A DNA stretch of 64,000 nt. It comes from DALYDD01 sp031973395. Its GTDB lineage: Bacteria > Patescibacteriota > Minisyncoccia > Phycocordibacterales > CAIZLB01. The DNA lies in assembly GCA_031973395.1 (NCBI GenBank), contig DALYDD010000002.1:15379-79378 (forward strand). Reading direction: 5' to 3'. How positions within the stretch are numbered: the stretch's first letter is position 1; each line of letters begins with the position of its first letter. The position numbers and the translations under genes were made by a program. Below, piece after piece: positions 37,531 to 46,005 of the stretch. The notes under the pieces were generated by a model, which had not been told where the DNA came from, did not search any database, and worked only from the letters and a program-made list of their open reading frames with translations.

Positions 37531-37755
37531 TTACTTATTAGCCTTTACTTTTTCTTTCTTGAGAGCCTTTCGATCGTTTTTCGCTTTATTGTCGATAACG
37601 TTCTTGCCTTTGTAACCACCGCACTGTGCGCAGATAGTATGTTTTTGGCGAGGCATGCCGCAAGTTTCGCAAAGAATTACACCTACAGCCTTGAGAGCGT
37701 GATGACTTCGCCTGTTCCGAGTGTGACCTCGGGTATGTCGCATATGATTAACCAT
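37531..37755 (-). CDS. rpmF: 50S ribosomal protein L32
   Basis: A 74-residue L32 beginning MVNHMRHTRGHTRNRRSHH with a zinc ribbon CETCGMPRQKHTICAQCG and a lysine-rich tail. TATAAT ends 8 nt before the first ATG at 37755, and a weak -35 (TTGCCG) lies 16 nt further upstream, so I keep this start rather than the internal ATG at 37743. The mRNA should be almost leaderless. Monocistronic, flanked by the 37-kb exported protein and islet gene I5. Confidence 0.95.
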   Translation of the reverse strand: MVNHMRHTRGHTRNRRSHHALKAVGVILCETCGMPRQKHTICAQCGGYKGKNVIDNKAKNDRKALKKEKVKANK

Positions 37756-37763
37756 AGAGCGCT

Positions 37764-37791
37764 ATTATACATAATCTGATAAATACGGCAA
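37764..37791 (-). promoter_or_regulatory. Promoter of rpmF, near-leaderless
   Basis: Minus-strand TTGCCG, 16-nt spacer, TATAAT (37764-37769); the -10 ends 8 nt before the L32 ATG. Confidence 0.6.
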
Positions 37792-37841
37792 ATTAACAGG
37801 GTCTCTCATAGCCCTTAAATTCAATACATTAAAAAGCGAGA

Positions 37842-37872
37842 GCGCCGCACCCCAGTCCTTGGGGTGCGGCGC
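37842..37872 (-). terminator. Terminator of islet gene I5
   Basis: Perfect 12-bp GC-rich stem GCGCCGCACCCC/GGGGTGCGGCGC with a 7-nt loop, then TCTCGCTTTTTA on the minus strand. It ends 11 bp after the I5 stop codon. Confidence 0.85.
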
Positions 37873-37883
37873 GATAAAGAGGC

Positions 37884-38462
37884 TCAGGTCAGTGACGGAT
37901 CCCAATCAAGACCATTGGCACGGGCTCGGTCGCGAAGGGCTTCATAGGCGGCCCGAATCGGAGCAAAGCGCTCGGCTTTGGGGCCATGGTTTGCCGACAG
38001 AAACCAGTGGAGGATTTGTCCAGCGGGCATGACGTAGCTATCCAAGATCTTACTGGGGACATCCTCGATCGGCCATGCCTCTGCAGCACATTCACGACCG
38101 TCAAAGGATCGATAGCTGTTGGTGATCCTCTCGTCGGTACGGCGGTGATAAACACCGAGATGCAGGTCATACGTTCCGCTCTGGCGGATATTTTGCCCTG
38201 TGTGCATGAGGCCGACGAGTTCGATACCAAGCTCGCGGGCGTACTGCTGTTCGGCCACGGCTTTGAAAGCAGCGTAAGGTGTTGCAGTTGGAATGATGAT
38301 GCGTGGCAGAAGATAGTCGTTGAACCTCACGTCTCTCACCAGAATTGCATTGAAGCCATCAGTGCAAGTCTCCAAAAAGAAAGCAGAGACAAAATGACGA
38401 TTTCCCCGAGCGGGATCGCGAGGCCGTGGGGCCGGTACTGTTCGAATTGGCAAGGTTTTCAT
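37884..38462 (-). CDS. Orphan protein I5, possibly a degenerate Nudix-fold protein; GC-rich islet gene
   Basis: A 192-residue protein. From residue 24 the pattern FVSAFFLET...FNAILVRDVRFNDYLLPRI, then AFKAVAEQQYARELGIELVG, then YDLHLGVYHRR and ECAAEAWPIEDVPSKI follows the strand-helix order of a Nudix domain. However, the box lacks the leading Gly and the catalytic REuxEE glutamates (QQYARELGIE), so it is probably not a normal hydrolase. The gene is very GC-rich: I count 40 of 60 bases in 37921-37980. It is single, opposite to dnaE, and has one of the best terminators in the window. The Nudix link is an inference from pattern only. Confidence 0.65.
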   Translation of the reverse strand: MKTLPIRTVPAPRPRDPARGNRHFVSAFFLETCTDGFNAILVRDVRFNDYLLPRIIIPTATPYAAFKAVAEQQYARELGIELVGLMHTGQNIRQSGTYDLHLGVYHRRTDERITNSYRSFDGRECAAEAWPIEDVPSKILDSYVMPAGQILHWFLSANHGPKAERFAPIRAAYEALRDRARANGLDWDPSLT

Positions 38463-38499
38463 ATAAGGAATGCTGCATTGTCTGAGCGTTGACTACAAT

Positions 38500-38542
38500 C
38501 AAATAAAGGGGTTGTTACTCACTCAAGTAACAATATTTGATT
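38500..38542. terminator. Hairpin between rnhB and I5
   Basis: TTGTTACT/AGTAACAA stem-loop nested within flanking CAAATA/TATTTG repeats, about 45-85 bp after the rnhB stop. Likely the end of the rnhB transcript. Confidence 0.5.
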
Positions 38543-38586
38543 TCTGTATAGATTAAAACTTTTTATCCACCGAATGTCAAAGAGAA

Positions 38587-39240
38587 TCACCTGACCAAAT
38601 TTCGGCAAAAACTTTTCCGATGAAAATCAGACAAGCCGTGTTTTTTGATCAAATTTCTGTGCGCCAAAGTCCCGTACCCTTTATGAATATCAAATTGATA
38701 GAGAGGATATAAACCGGCACCCTTTTTCATAAACTCATCGCGATGAACTTTCGCCAAAATCGACGCAAAAGAAATGACGGGAAAAAGAGTGTCCCCTTTT
38801 ATATACGTTTTTTGGTTCGCAAATTCAGCCGGGGCCTTGAGCCCTCCATCAAGCAATATTCGACAATGTTCAACTTTGGCATTATTTAGTTTTAAAATCT
38901 CTTGCAGACATAAACCAATGAGCTCCTTTATACATTTAGAAATTCCTTTAGAATCTATTTGTTTTGCCGTCTTTGATTTAATAGAGAAAGAAATACGTGA
39001 CAGATTAGCCCCTTTTTTATAATTTCGAATCAATGAGTCGATAGCTACACGACGTACCGCACTCATACCTTTCGAATCCCGCAATGTAGCGCCTGCAAAT
39101 ATTTTTTTAAAAAAAATTTTATTTTGATCCATAGAGATCGCAAAAGCACAAACCGTTACAGGTCCAGCCAGAGGACCACGACCAACTTCATCAATACCAA
39201 TAAGATACTTTATTTTTTTCTGAACAATAGTTTTCCCCAT
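38587..39240 (-). CDS. rnhB: Ribonuclease HII
   Basis: Removes RNA from RNA-DNA hybrids at replication primers and misincorporated ribonucleotides. Catalytic residues are in GIDEVGRGPLAGPV (Asp, Glu), LLDGGLKAPA (Asp) and VISFASILAKVHRD (Asp), followed by YPLYQFDIHKGYGT. The ATG at 39240 (217 residues) is preferred over the TTG at 39270, because an extended -10 TGCTAAAAT ends 10 nt upstream of it. Divergent from dnaE, in a 228-bp intergenic region, both replication-related. Confidence 0.94.
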   Translation of the reverse strand: MGKTIVQKKIKYLIGIDEVGRGPLAGPVTVCAFAISMDQNKIFFKKIFAGATLRDSKGMSAVRRVAIDSLIRNYKKGANLSRISFSIKSKTAKQIDSKGISKCIKELIGLCLQEILKLNNAKVEHCRILLDGGLKAPAEFANQKTYIKGDTLFPVISFASILAKVHRDEFMKKGAGLYPLYQFDIHKGYGTLAHRNLIKKHGLSDFHRKSFCRNLVR

Positions 39241-39250
39241 ATTTTTATCT

Positions 39251-39259
39251 ATTTTAGCA
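39251..39259 (-). promoter_or_regulatory. Extended -10 of rnhB, near-leaderless
   Basis: Minus-strand TGCTAAAAT ends 10 nt before the ATG at 39240. Confidence 0.55.
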
Positions 39260-39342
39260 AATAAACTCAAAATCCTATTATATGGCTCTACAGAGCCTCC
39301 TTTTCGGACCTCAGCAGATGATTTAGAAAAAGACAGAACCTC

Positions 39343-39468
39343 TGCTAAAATACAAGAAGCTTATTTAATTTAATTAATTTGTTGAAAAAAGAACGGAGGC
39401 TAACTCAAATAGCCAATTGATCATACAAAACTTGATCAAATTCCCTTCTTTAAGTAGACCTCAAATAT
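39343..39468 (+). promoter_or_regulatory. dnaE promoter candidate and structured leader
   Basis: TGCTAAAAT at 39343-39351 could start a leader of about 110 nt. The leader holds GGCTAACTCAAATAGCC and a TTGATCA...TTGATCAA repeat, and an isolated GGAGG that is not followed by a usable start codon. This contrasts with the near-leaderless neighbours and might be regulatory. Confidence 0.35.
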
Positions 39469-42400
39469 ATGGCTGATAAAAAAGATAAAGAACAACCTGC
39501 GGCTGAAATTATCCCTGCGAATTTCATCCATCTACATACACATAGTCACTACAGCCTCCTCCAGGCTCTGCCCAAAGTTGACCAAATGGTCAAGAAAGCA
39601 AAAAAGTTCGGTATGGACGCTCTCGCCCTCACCGACAATGGCAATCTCTATGGGGCCATTGAATTTATAAAAGAGTGCGATAAAGCTGGAATCAAACCAA
39701 TTATCGGTGTTGATTTTTTTATCGCTGCCAGAACAAGGCATGACAAGGAACCTCGCATCGACAACCGTACAAAAAAGCTCGTTTTGCTCGCAGAGACACT
39801 TGAGGGTTATTACAATCTCATTAAATTAGTCACCGACTCGAATCTCGAAGGTTTTTATTATCGCCCACGAATCGATAAAGAATTAATAGAAAAATATAAG
39901 AAAGGTCTCATTGCCATTCTCCCCTCTTTTGGAGGTGAAGCAGTAAATTCCATTCGTGCCGGAAACAAAATTGAGGCTAAACAAATTATCGAATACTATA
40001 AGGGTGTTTTTAATGAAGGCTTGAGTAATGAAGAGGGTGCGGATCCTACAAAAAGCAGATTGTTCGTAGAAATAACTCGCCATGCAGATATCGAAAACCA
40101 TGACCAGGCCATGGATCGCCTAGCAGAATTAGCTGATGAAATAAAAGTTCCAATCGTCGCCGCACAAAATGTTTTTTATGTGGAAAAAGATGATAAAAAA
40201 GCCCGCACCACCCTACTCTCAGTACAAAAAAGTTTTTCAAGCGGACCTGTCGAAGATGATGATGGAGATTTTTCTTTTCTCAATATTGAGGAAATGCAAA
40301 AACTGTTTACCGAAGGAGAAAATCCATTGCCGCAAGCGATACAAAATACGCGCATCATCGCCGATCGGTGTAATGTGAAGGTAGAACTGGGCAAGTGGGT
40401 ATTCCCCAAGCTTGATCTTGATATTCCGAAAAACCCAGATGGAACGTTTGTGAGTGAAAAACCATATGACGATGAACTTCGTCGGCTTGTATATTTAGGT
40501 TTTGAAAAGAGGGGTGTTGAGAAAAATGAGGCGATGTTAAAGCGTGCAGAATACGAACTCGAAGTAATCCGCAATAAAGGATATGCTCCGTACTTCCTTG
40601 TAGTAGCCGACCTTTTGCGTTTTGCCAAAGAAAATAGAATTTTCTCAAATATTCGAGGTTCCGTTTCTGGCTCCCTCGTCACATTCCTTTCCGGAATTAC
40701 AAATATCAACCCTATCGAATATGAAATTCCTTTCGAGCGATTTTTGAATCCTGACCGACCTTCCGCTCCTGATATTGATATGGACTTCGCCGATGACCGA
40801 CGTGATGAAGTGGTGGAATATGCGCGAAAAAAATATGGCCGCGATAAAGTGGCCCAGATCGGTACATTCGGAACCATGGCGGCACGAGGATCAGTGCGCG
40901 ATGTAACGCGTGCTCTTGGTTTCCACGTATCCATCGGAGATCGACTGGCGAAATTAATTCCGATGGGTAAGCAAGGCTTCCCTATGACTATCGAACTTGC
41001 CCTCGAACAAGTTCCCGAATTAAAGACCGCATACGAAACCGAGGCTGATACGAAAAGCATCATTGATATGGCAAAAAAAATCGAAGGTGCAGCTCGCCAC
41101 ATCTCTGTACATGCCGCCGGTGTAGTTATTTCTCCAACAGACATCACCGACTACACACCTCTACAGCTCGATACAAAGGAAGGAAATAAAGTCATCACCC
41201 AGTACGACATGTATTCAATCGAAGATGCAGGCCTTTTGAAATTTGACTTTCTCGGACTCAAAAACCTTTCCATTATTGCGGATACTCTGGAGCTCATTCA
41301 GAAGCGCCACAACATTGATATTGATCTCGATAATATCAACCTCAATGATGAAAAAACATATGAACTTTTGCGCAGAGGAGATACCGAAGACCTTTTCCAA
41401 TTAAACGGCGATGGCATGACTCGATTCCTCAAAGAATTGAAACCGACACATATCAATGACATCAACGCCATGGTGGCCTTGTATCGTCCAGGACCTCTGC
41501 AATTCATTCCTGACTATATTGCACGTAAACACGATGCATCAAAAATTCCCGATATGGACCCTGCGATTTATGATATTTTGAAAAGCACATATGGCGTACT
41601 CGTATACCAAGACGACCTCTTGATGATGGCCCACAAACTCGCCGGATATAGCTGGGGCGAGGTAGATAAATTCCGTAAAGCGGTTGGTAAAAAAATTCCA
41701 GAAGAAATGGCATTGCAAAAAGAAAAATTTATTAAAGGCTGTATGGAACATAGCGGATGGACAAAGGAGCGTGGAGAAGAAGTATGGGTATGGATCGAAC
41801 CTTTCGCTTCGTATGGTTTCAATAAAGCGCACTCTGTATCGTATGGTCGCATCGCTTATATCACCGCATATCTCAAAGCGAATTTCATGCCTGAATATAT
41901 GAGTGCGGTAATGACGCATGAATCAGGTGATATCGAGAAAATTGCCATCTCCGTGCGCGATTGCGAACGACTCGGTGTTCCTGTTTTGCCACCAGATATA
42001 AATGAAAGCTTCACTATGTTTACTGTCGTCGAAACTGATATTCAGGAGAAAAACGCTATGGGAAAAAGAGAGGGTGAAAAAATCCGCAAAACTGCAATTC
42101 GGTTTGGATTAAATTGTATTAAAAACTTTGGAGAAGGAATTTCGGGTGCAATCATTGCAGAGCGAAATCGCGGCGGACCATTTAAACATCTCGAAGATTT
42201 CTTGAATCGTGTTCGTGATAGAAATTTAAATAAAAAATCTCTCGAATCATTAATCAAAGCTGGCGCACTCGACACTTTTGGTGATCGCGGCATTATGATT
42301 TACAATCTCGAATCCTTGCTGCATTTCAATAAAGAACAGCAGAAAACTCTTGCTGGCCAGACCTCCCTCTTTGCAGGGCTCATGGATACTTCGGGCGATG

Positions 42401-42915
42401 CAGTTGATGGATTACGTTTGATCCAAGAAGGGCATGTTCCAAAGCAAACTGAATTGGTCTGGGAAAAAGAGTTGATCGGCCTTTTCGTATCTGGTCACCC
42501 GCTCGATAAATATCGACACATCTTTGAAAAGCGCGAAGAGAATATCGAAAGGATTAAGCGCACCATCATCGAAGAAGGAGATAAATACAGCGAAGCAAAT
42601 GCAAAAATGGTTCCCTCAAAGACCAAAGACGGTGGACAATATATGCGAAAAGAATTATATGCCCGACCCGTCGTCGCTGCCGGAATTATTGAAGAAGTAA
42701 AAGAAATTCCTACCAAAAAAGATCCGACCCAAAAAATGCTTTTCATGCGAATTGCAGACCTTTCGAGTTCTATCGAAGTGGTAGTCTTTCCTAAACTTCT
42801 CACCCAATTTAAAGATGTCCTGGTTTTGGATAAATGCATCGTCATGCGTGCCAAAACATCATTCCGCAATGAAAGCCCGAGTTTGGTTTTAGATAGTGTG
42901 AGAGAGTTGGTTTAA
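39469..42915 (+). CDS. dnaE: DNA polymerase III alpha subunit
   Basis: Replicative DNA polymerase, 1148 residues. The N-terminal PHP domain starts FIHLHTHSHYSLLQALPK with further histidine/aspartate sites (ALTDNGNLYGAIEF). The polymerase active site is PDIDMDFADDRRDEVVEYA (two catalytic aspartates near 440-442), with ARGSVRDVTRALG and RHISVHAAGVVI nearby. A helix-hairpin-helix region follows, then an OB domain near the end (VAAGIIEEVKEIPTKKD). Type is DnaE rather than PolC, as no exonuclease domain is embedded. It runs opposite to rnhB and I6. Confidence 0.98.
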   Translation: MADKKDKEQPAAEIIPANFIHLHTHSHYSLLQALPKVDQMVKKAKKFGMDALALTDNGNLYGAIEFIKECDKAGIKPIIGVDFFIAARTRHDKEPRIDNRTKKLVLLAETLEGYYNLIKLVTDSNLEGFYYRPRIDKELIEKYKKGLIAILPSFGGEAVNSIRAGNKIEAKQIIEYYKGVFNEGLSNEEGADPTKSRLFVEITRHADIENHDQAMDRLAELADEIKVPIVAAQNVFYVEKDDKKARTTLLSVQKSFSSGPVEDDDGDFSFLNIEEMQKLFTEGENPLPQAIQNTRIIADRCNVKVELGKWVFPKLDLDIPKNPDGTFVSEKPYDDELRRLVYLGFEKRGVEKNEAMLKRAEYELEVIRNKGYAPYFLVVADLLRFAKENRIFSNIRGSVSGSLVTFLSGITNINPIEYEIPFERFLNPDRPSAPDIDMDFADDRRDEVVEYARKKYGRDKVAQIGTFGTMAARGSVRDVTRALGFHVSIGDRLAKLIPMGKQGFPMTIELALEQVPELKTAYETEADTKSIIDMAKKIEGAARHISVHAAGVVISPTDITDYTPLQLDTKEGNKVITQYDMYSIEDAGLLKFDFLGLKNLSIIADTLELIQKRHNIDIDLDNINLNDEKTYELLRRGDTEDLFQLNGDGMTRFLKELKPTHINDINAMVALYRPGPLQFIPDYIARKHDASKIPDMDPAIYDILKSTYGVLVYQDDLLMMAHKLAGYSWGEVDKFRKAVGKKIPEEMALQKEKFIKGCMEHSGWTKERGEEVWVWIEPFASYGFNKAHSVSYGRIAYITAYLKANFMPEYMSAVMTHESGDIEKIAISVRDCERLGVPVLPPDINESFTMFTVVETDIQEKNAMGKREGEKIRKTAIRFGLNCIKNFGEGISGAIIAERNRGGPFKHLEDFLNRVRDRNLNKKSLESLIKAGALDTFGDRGIMIYNLESLLHFNKEQQKTLAGQTSLFAGLMDTSGDAVDGLRLIQEGHVPKQTELVWEKELIGLFVSGHPLDKYRHIFEKREENIERIKRTIIEEGDKYSEANAKMVPSKTKDGGQYMRKELYARPVVAAGIIEEVKEIPTKKDPTQKMLFMRIADLSSSIEVVVFPKLLTQFKDVLVLDKCIVMRAKTSFRNESPSLVLDSVRELV

Positions 42916-42955
42916 CCCGCTTTTTTCGCATACATATATATTTAGGAAAAGGAAA

Positions 42956-42990
42956 AGCCGAGTCGGGCGCATAGAAACGCTGACTCGGCT
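42956..42990 (-). terminator. Terminator of islet gene I6 (also faces dnaE)
   Basis: Perfect 9-bp stem AGCCGAGTC/GACTCGGCT with a 17-nt loop, then TTTTCCTTTTCC on the minus strand. A second small hairpin GGCGA/TCGCC precedes it. Confidence 0.8.
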
Positions 42991-43021
42991 CATCGGCGAA
43001 AATCGCCAAGATCCTTCTGGC

Positions 43022-43600
43022 TCACCAAGCTGGCTCACCACTGGATACGGGCTCGTAAGTCACATCCGAATTTTCAGGGACCCGCAGGCACCAGTTCGGA
43101 CCGCCATAAGGAGACCGCAGTAACAGATGGCTTCCAAAAGAAAGCAGAATTATACCCTCCATCAGCTTGTCACCCGAATGACTCGGTTGAGTCCCTTGCA
43201 TAAAACAAACTTGACCAGGAGGATTCATGCTCGCTTCAACCACGATGAGGTCGTGAACACAGACAAGTAGGCCCCTGCACTTCATATTTGATTGAGTTCT
43301 TGCAAACACAACCTCTTCTATGAAGAGCGGGAGCGTAAGGTGTTGTTCGAGACCTCTCAAATCTTTCACCTTAACCCCCTCTATGTCGCCCCCGTCATTG
43401 GCAGCAAGTTGCTCCGAGGCCTGAGGCAAAAATGCAAATGTGCGGGCAAAGACATAGGGGACTTCTCGTCCCATATCTACTGGCAAAAATTCGGTTGCAT
43501 GGATACGCTCAACAAGACGGTGGGATGTACGGTCAGTGGGATCTGGCTGAATAGTACAACATGCCAATGAGTATGTTTGAAGACTTATCGATACAGACAT
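43022..43600 (-). CDS. Orphan protein I6, GC-rich islet gene
   Basis: A 192-residue protein without a recognisable family. It starts MSVSISLQTYSLACCTIQPD and contains several isolated cysteines, and a more hydrophobic second half (GLLVCVHDLIVVEASMNPPG; EGIILLSFGSHLLLRSPYG). No clear signal peptide. Composition is higher in G+C than dnaE and thrS around it. Monocistronic with a strong terminator immediately downstream. The opposite strand also has a shorter frame (43292-43570), which I consider a shadow. Confidence 0.55.
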   Translation of the reverse strand: MSVSISLQTYSLACCTIQPDPTDRTSHRLVERIHATEFLPVDMGREVPYVFARTFAFLPQASEQLAANDGGDIEGVKVKDLRGLEQHLTLPLFIEEVVFARTQSNMKCRGLLVCVHDLIVVEASMNPPGQVCFMQGTQPSHSGDKLMEGIILLSFGSHLLLRSPYGGPNWCLRVPENSDVTYEPVSSGEPAW

Positions 43601-43765
43601 AAACTGAAGGGGTTTGAGTTGAAATGATGGCCTTCTTTCGAAAGTCGGAGAACTTTTTACCTATATACTCTACGATATTTATCCTTTGAGTCAACCTTGG
43701 TCCCATGAATTTCTCTTTAACAAAAATTCATCAAAATTTCATGTCGATATGTTTATGCTTAGCAT

Positions 43766-44113
43766 ATGAAAAAGAAAAAAGAGCAGAAACAAAAAATTAA
43801 CAAGTTTACAAAGCTTGAAAATGACACCCCGACCAAAGCCGAAAGCGAACTTATTAGTTCTCCTTATGTTTCAACATTTAAACCCGGAGCTGGAAACATA
43901 ATCGACAATGTCAGTTCGCTCGTGGATAATATGCGAGAAAAGATATTCGAAGGTATGGGCAATATCGTCGAAAAATCGATAACTATCAACCAGAAATATT
44001 GTGACGACAAGACCGAGATATTACAGCGTCAAGTCGATGATTTACGGACCATGCTTCAACTTTTGGCCTCTGCCCTGCCTCAAAATCCCAGTGAAAAATC
44101 CAAAAAAACATGA
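43766..44113 (+). CDS. Small hypothetical protein with lysine-rich N-terminus and helical C-terminus
   Basis: A 115-residue protein. The N-terminus is lysine-rich (MKKKKEQKQKINKFTK); residues 50-105 look helical and amphipathic (NIIDNVSSLVDNMREKIFEG; ILQRQVDDLRTMLQLLASAL), suggesting a coiled coil or oligomerising helix. No cysteines except one (KYCDDK), no membrane segment. It ends 15 bp before thrS, whose own -10 lies in that gap overlapping the stop region. Function unknown. Composition is like the core genes, not the islets. Confidence 0.65.
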   Translation: MKKKKEQKQKINKFTKLENDTPTKAESELISSPYVSTFKPGAGNIIDNVSSLVDNMREKIFEGMGNIVEKSITINQKYCDDKTEILQRQVDDLRTMLQLLASALPQNPSEKSKKT

Positions 44114-44119
44114 TACTAT
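44111..44119 (+). promoter_or_regulatory. Extended -10 of thrS, near-leaderless
   Basis: TGATACTAT (TGnTAnnnT) ends 9 nt before the thrS ATG at 44129 and overlaps the stop codon of the preceding gene. Confidence 0.55.
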
Positions 44120-44128
44120 GGCTCTACT

Positions 44129-45916
44129 ATGAAACAAGATCATGCCCCAGAGGCCCACGATAATGCTTTAGCAACCCTAGAAAAAAAGCGTCATACGTTG
44201 GCCCACCTCCTTGCTGCGAGCGTGCGAGAACTGTTCCCAGGATCGCAAAACTCTATTGGTCCAGCTATTGAAAATGGTTTCTATCAGGACTTCGAGGTGA
44301 GCGGCCAAATTTCTGAAAACGATCTTCCGAAAATCGAACAGAAAATGCGCGAAATCCTCAAAACATGGACGGCTTTTGAGCGAAAAGAAGTTTCAAAAGA
44401 AGAAGCTTTGGATGAATTCTCTTGGAATGCATATAAATCAGAACTGATCGAGGATTTCGCAAAAGACGGCAAGACTATGACTTTTTATACTGTCGCCGGA
44501 TTCGTAGACCTTTGCAAAGGCGGCCACAGCGAAAACCCTTCAACAGAAATTGCGCCAGATTCATTCAAGCTCACTCGAATTGCCGGAGCATACTGGAAAG
44601 GTGATGAGAAAAACAAAATGCTTACTCGTATTTATGGCTTGGCATTCAACACGAAAGAAGAGTTGGAAGCCTTTGAAAAGAAGCAGGCTGAAGCCGCAGA
44701 TCGAGACCATCGAAAACTCGGCAAAGAATTGGACCTCTTCACTTTCTCAGACCTTGTGGGCTCAGGCCTTCCCCTCTTTACACCAAAAGGACAAATGATG
44801 CGAGAAACTATCGCTGATTTCCTTTGGAGTATCTCAAAGAAATACGGATACCAGAAAGTATCCATTCCTCATATTGCCAAAATCGCTCTTTATGAAAAAA
44901 GTGGCCATGCAGCTAAATTCAAAGATGAATTCTTTTATGTACATGGCGCCCAGAGTGGTCAAGACTTTGTAATGAAACCAATGAACTGCCCTCATCATAG
45001 TCAGATTTTTGCCGGCAAAGCCCGCAGCTATCGCGAACTCCCCCTCCGATTCAATGAGCTCACTATGCAATATCGAGATGAAAAGCCAGGTGAATTAATC
45101 GGCCTCTCACGTGTACGTTCAATCACTATCGACGATGCCCACATTTTCTGCACCCCAGACCAAATCAAAGAAGAGGTCACAAATATCGTTAAAATCATTC
45201 AGGAATTTTTCAGCGCTTTAGGCATGTGGAAAAAAGGCGAAACTTTCTGGGTTTCCCTCTCTGTTCGCGATCCCAAAACTCCTGAAAAATATTTGGGTGA
45301 AGAAAAGAATTGGGATAAAGCAGAGCAATATCTACAGGAAGTTTCTGATGAGCTTGGTCTCGACGCAAAGCGCATGGAAGGCGAAGCTGCATTCTATGGT
45401 CCGAAATTAGACTTTATGTTTACAGACGCACTCGGCCGCGAGCGCCAGCTTTCTACGGCCCAGGTGGACTTCGTTCAGCCTGCTCGATTCGAATTGGAAT
45501 ACACAGGTCCAGAAGGAAAAGCCACACCCGTTATGATCCACAGAGCGGTCGCCGGATCCCTCGAACGATTTATGGCCATTCTCATTGAGCATTTCGCAGG
45601 AGCTTTCCCTCTTTGGCTCTCCCCTGTTCAGGTGATGGTTGTACCGATTGGAGACAATGAACTTCCGTATGCAAAGGCATTTGCAGAAAAATTACAGGCA
45701 GAAAATATTCGCGCTGAGTTAGATCTTTCTAATGATTCATTTGGTAAAAAAATCCGCAATGCCAAAACAGAAAAAACTCCATATATCGCCGTTATCGGAA
45801 AGAAAGAAGTTGAGGCTGGTAAAGTAACTCTCGAGGGACGCACAGAAAAGTTTGAACTCACACTCGATGAAGCTGTATCGAAGTTGGTTGAGGAGGTGAA
45901 GAACAAAACCATATAA
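44129..45916 (+). CDS. thrS: Threonyl-tRNA synthetase without N-terminal TGS domain
   Basis: Charges tRNA-Thr; 595 residues. The protein begins almost at once with the editing domain (KRHTLAHLLAASVRELFPGS; FVDLCKGGHSENPS), so the roughly 60-residue TGS/N1 domain found in most bacterial ThrRS is absent. The class II core has MKPMNCPHHSQIF (zinc Cys and substrate site), RFNELTMQYRDEKPGELIGL, and motif 3 HRAVAGSLERFMAILIEHFAG; the anticodon domain starts near SPVQVMVVPIGD. Promoter and leader spacing support the ATG at 44129, so the missing domain is not a start-site error. A strong shared terminator follows. Confidence 0.96.
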   Translation: MKQDHAPEAHDNALATLEKKRHTLAHLLAASVRELFPGSQNSIGPAIENGFYQDFEVSGQISENDLPKIEQKMREILKTWTAFERKEVSKEEALDEFSWNAYKSELIEDFAKDGKTMTFYTVAGFVDLCKGGHSENPSTEIAPDSFKLTRIAGAYWKGDEKNKMLTRIYGLAFNTKEELEAFEKKQAEAADRDHRKLGKELDLFTFSDLVGSGLPLFTPKGQMMRETIADFLWSISKKYGYQKVSIPHIAKIALYEKSGHAAKFKDEFFYVHGAQSGQDFVMKPMNCPHHSQIFAGKARSYRELPLRFNELTMQYRDEKPGELIGLSRVRSITIDDAHIFCTPDQIKEEVTNIVKIIQEFFSALGMWKKGETFWVSLSVRDPKTPEKYLGEEKNWDKAEQYLQEVSDELGLDAKRMEGEAAFYGPKLDFMFTDALGRERQLSTAQVDFVQPARFELEYTGPEGKATPVMIHRAVAGSLERFMAILIEHFAGAFPLWLSPVQVMVVPIGDNELPYAKAFAEKLQAENIRAELDLSNDSFGKKIRNAKTEKTPYIAVIGKKEVEAGKVTLEGRTEKFELTLDEAVSKLVEEVKNKTI

Positions 45917-45961
45917 ACAACGAAACTCTTTAAGAACGCAGTTATTTATAATTTGCAAACT

Positions 45962-45997
45962 AAAATCCCGAGTGCGGTGCGCACTCGGGATTTTAGT
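45962..45997. terminator. Bidirectional terminator between thrS and the PKD protein
   Basis: Perfect stem AAAATCCCGAGTGC/GCACTCGGGATTTT with a GGTGC-type loop and T-runs on the plus strand (TTTTAGTTTTTT); used by convergent genes. Confidence 0.9.
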
Positions 45998-46005
45998 TTT
46001 TTATC

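Noticed and set aside
40176..41147. 323-codon open frame on the minus strand
   Set aside because: It lies entirely antisense to dnaE, is serine/arginine-rich without motifs, and is the expected shadow of dnaE codon usage.
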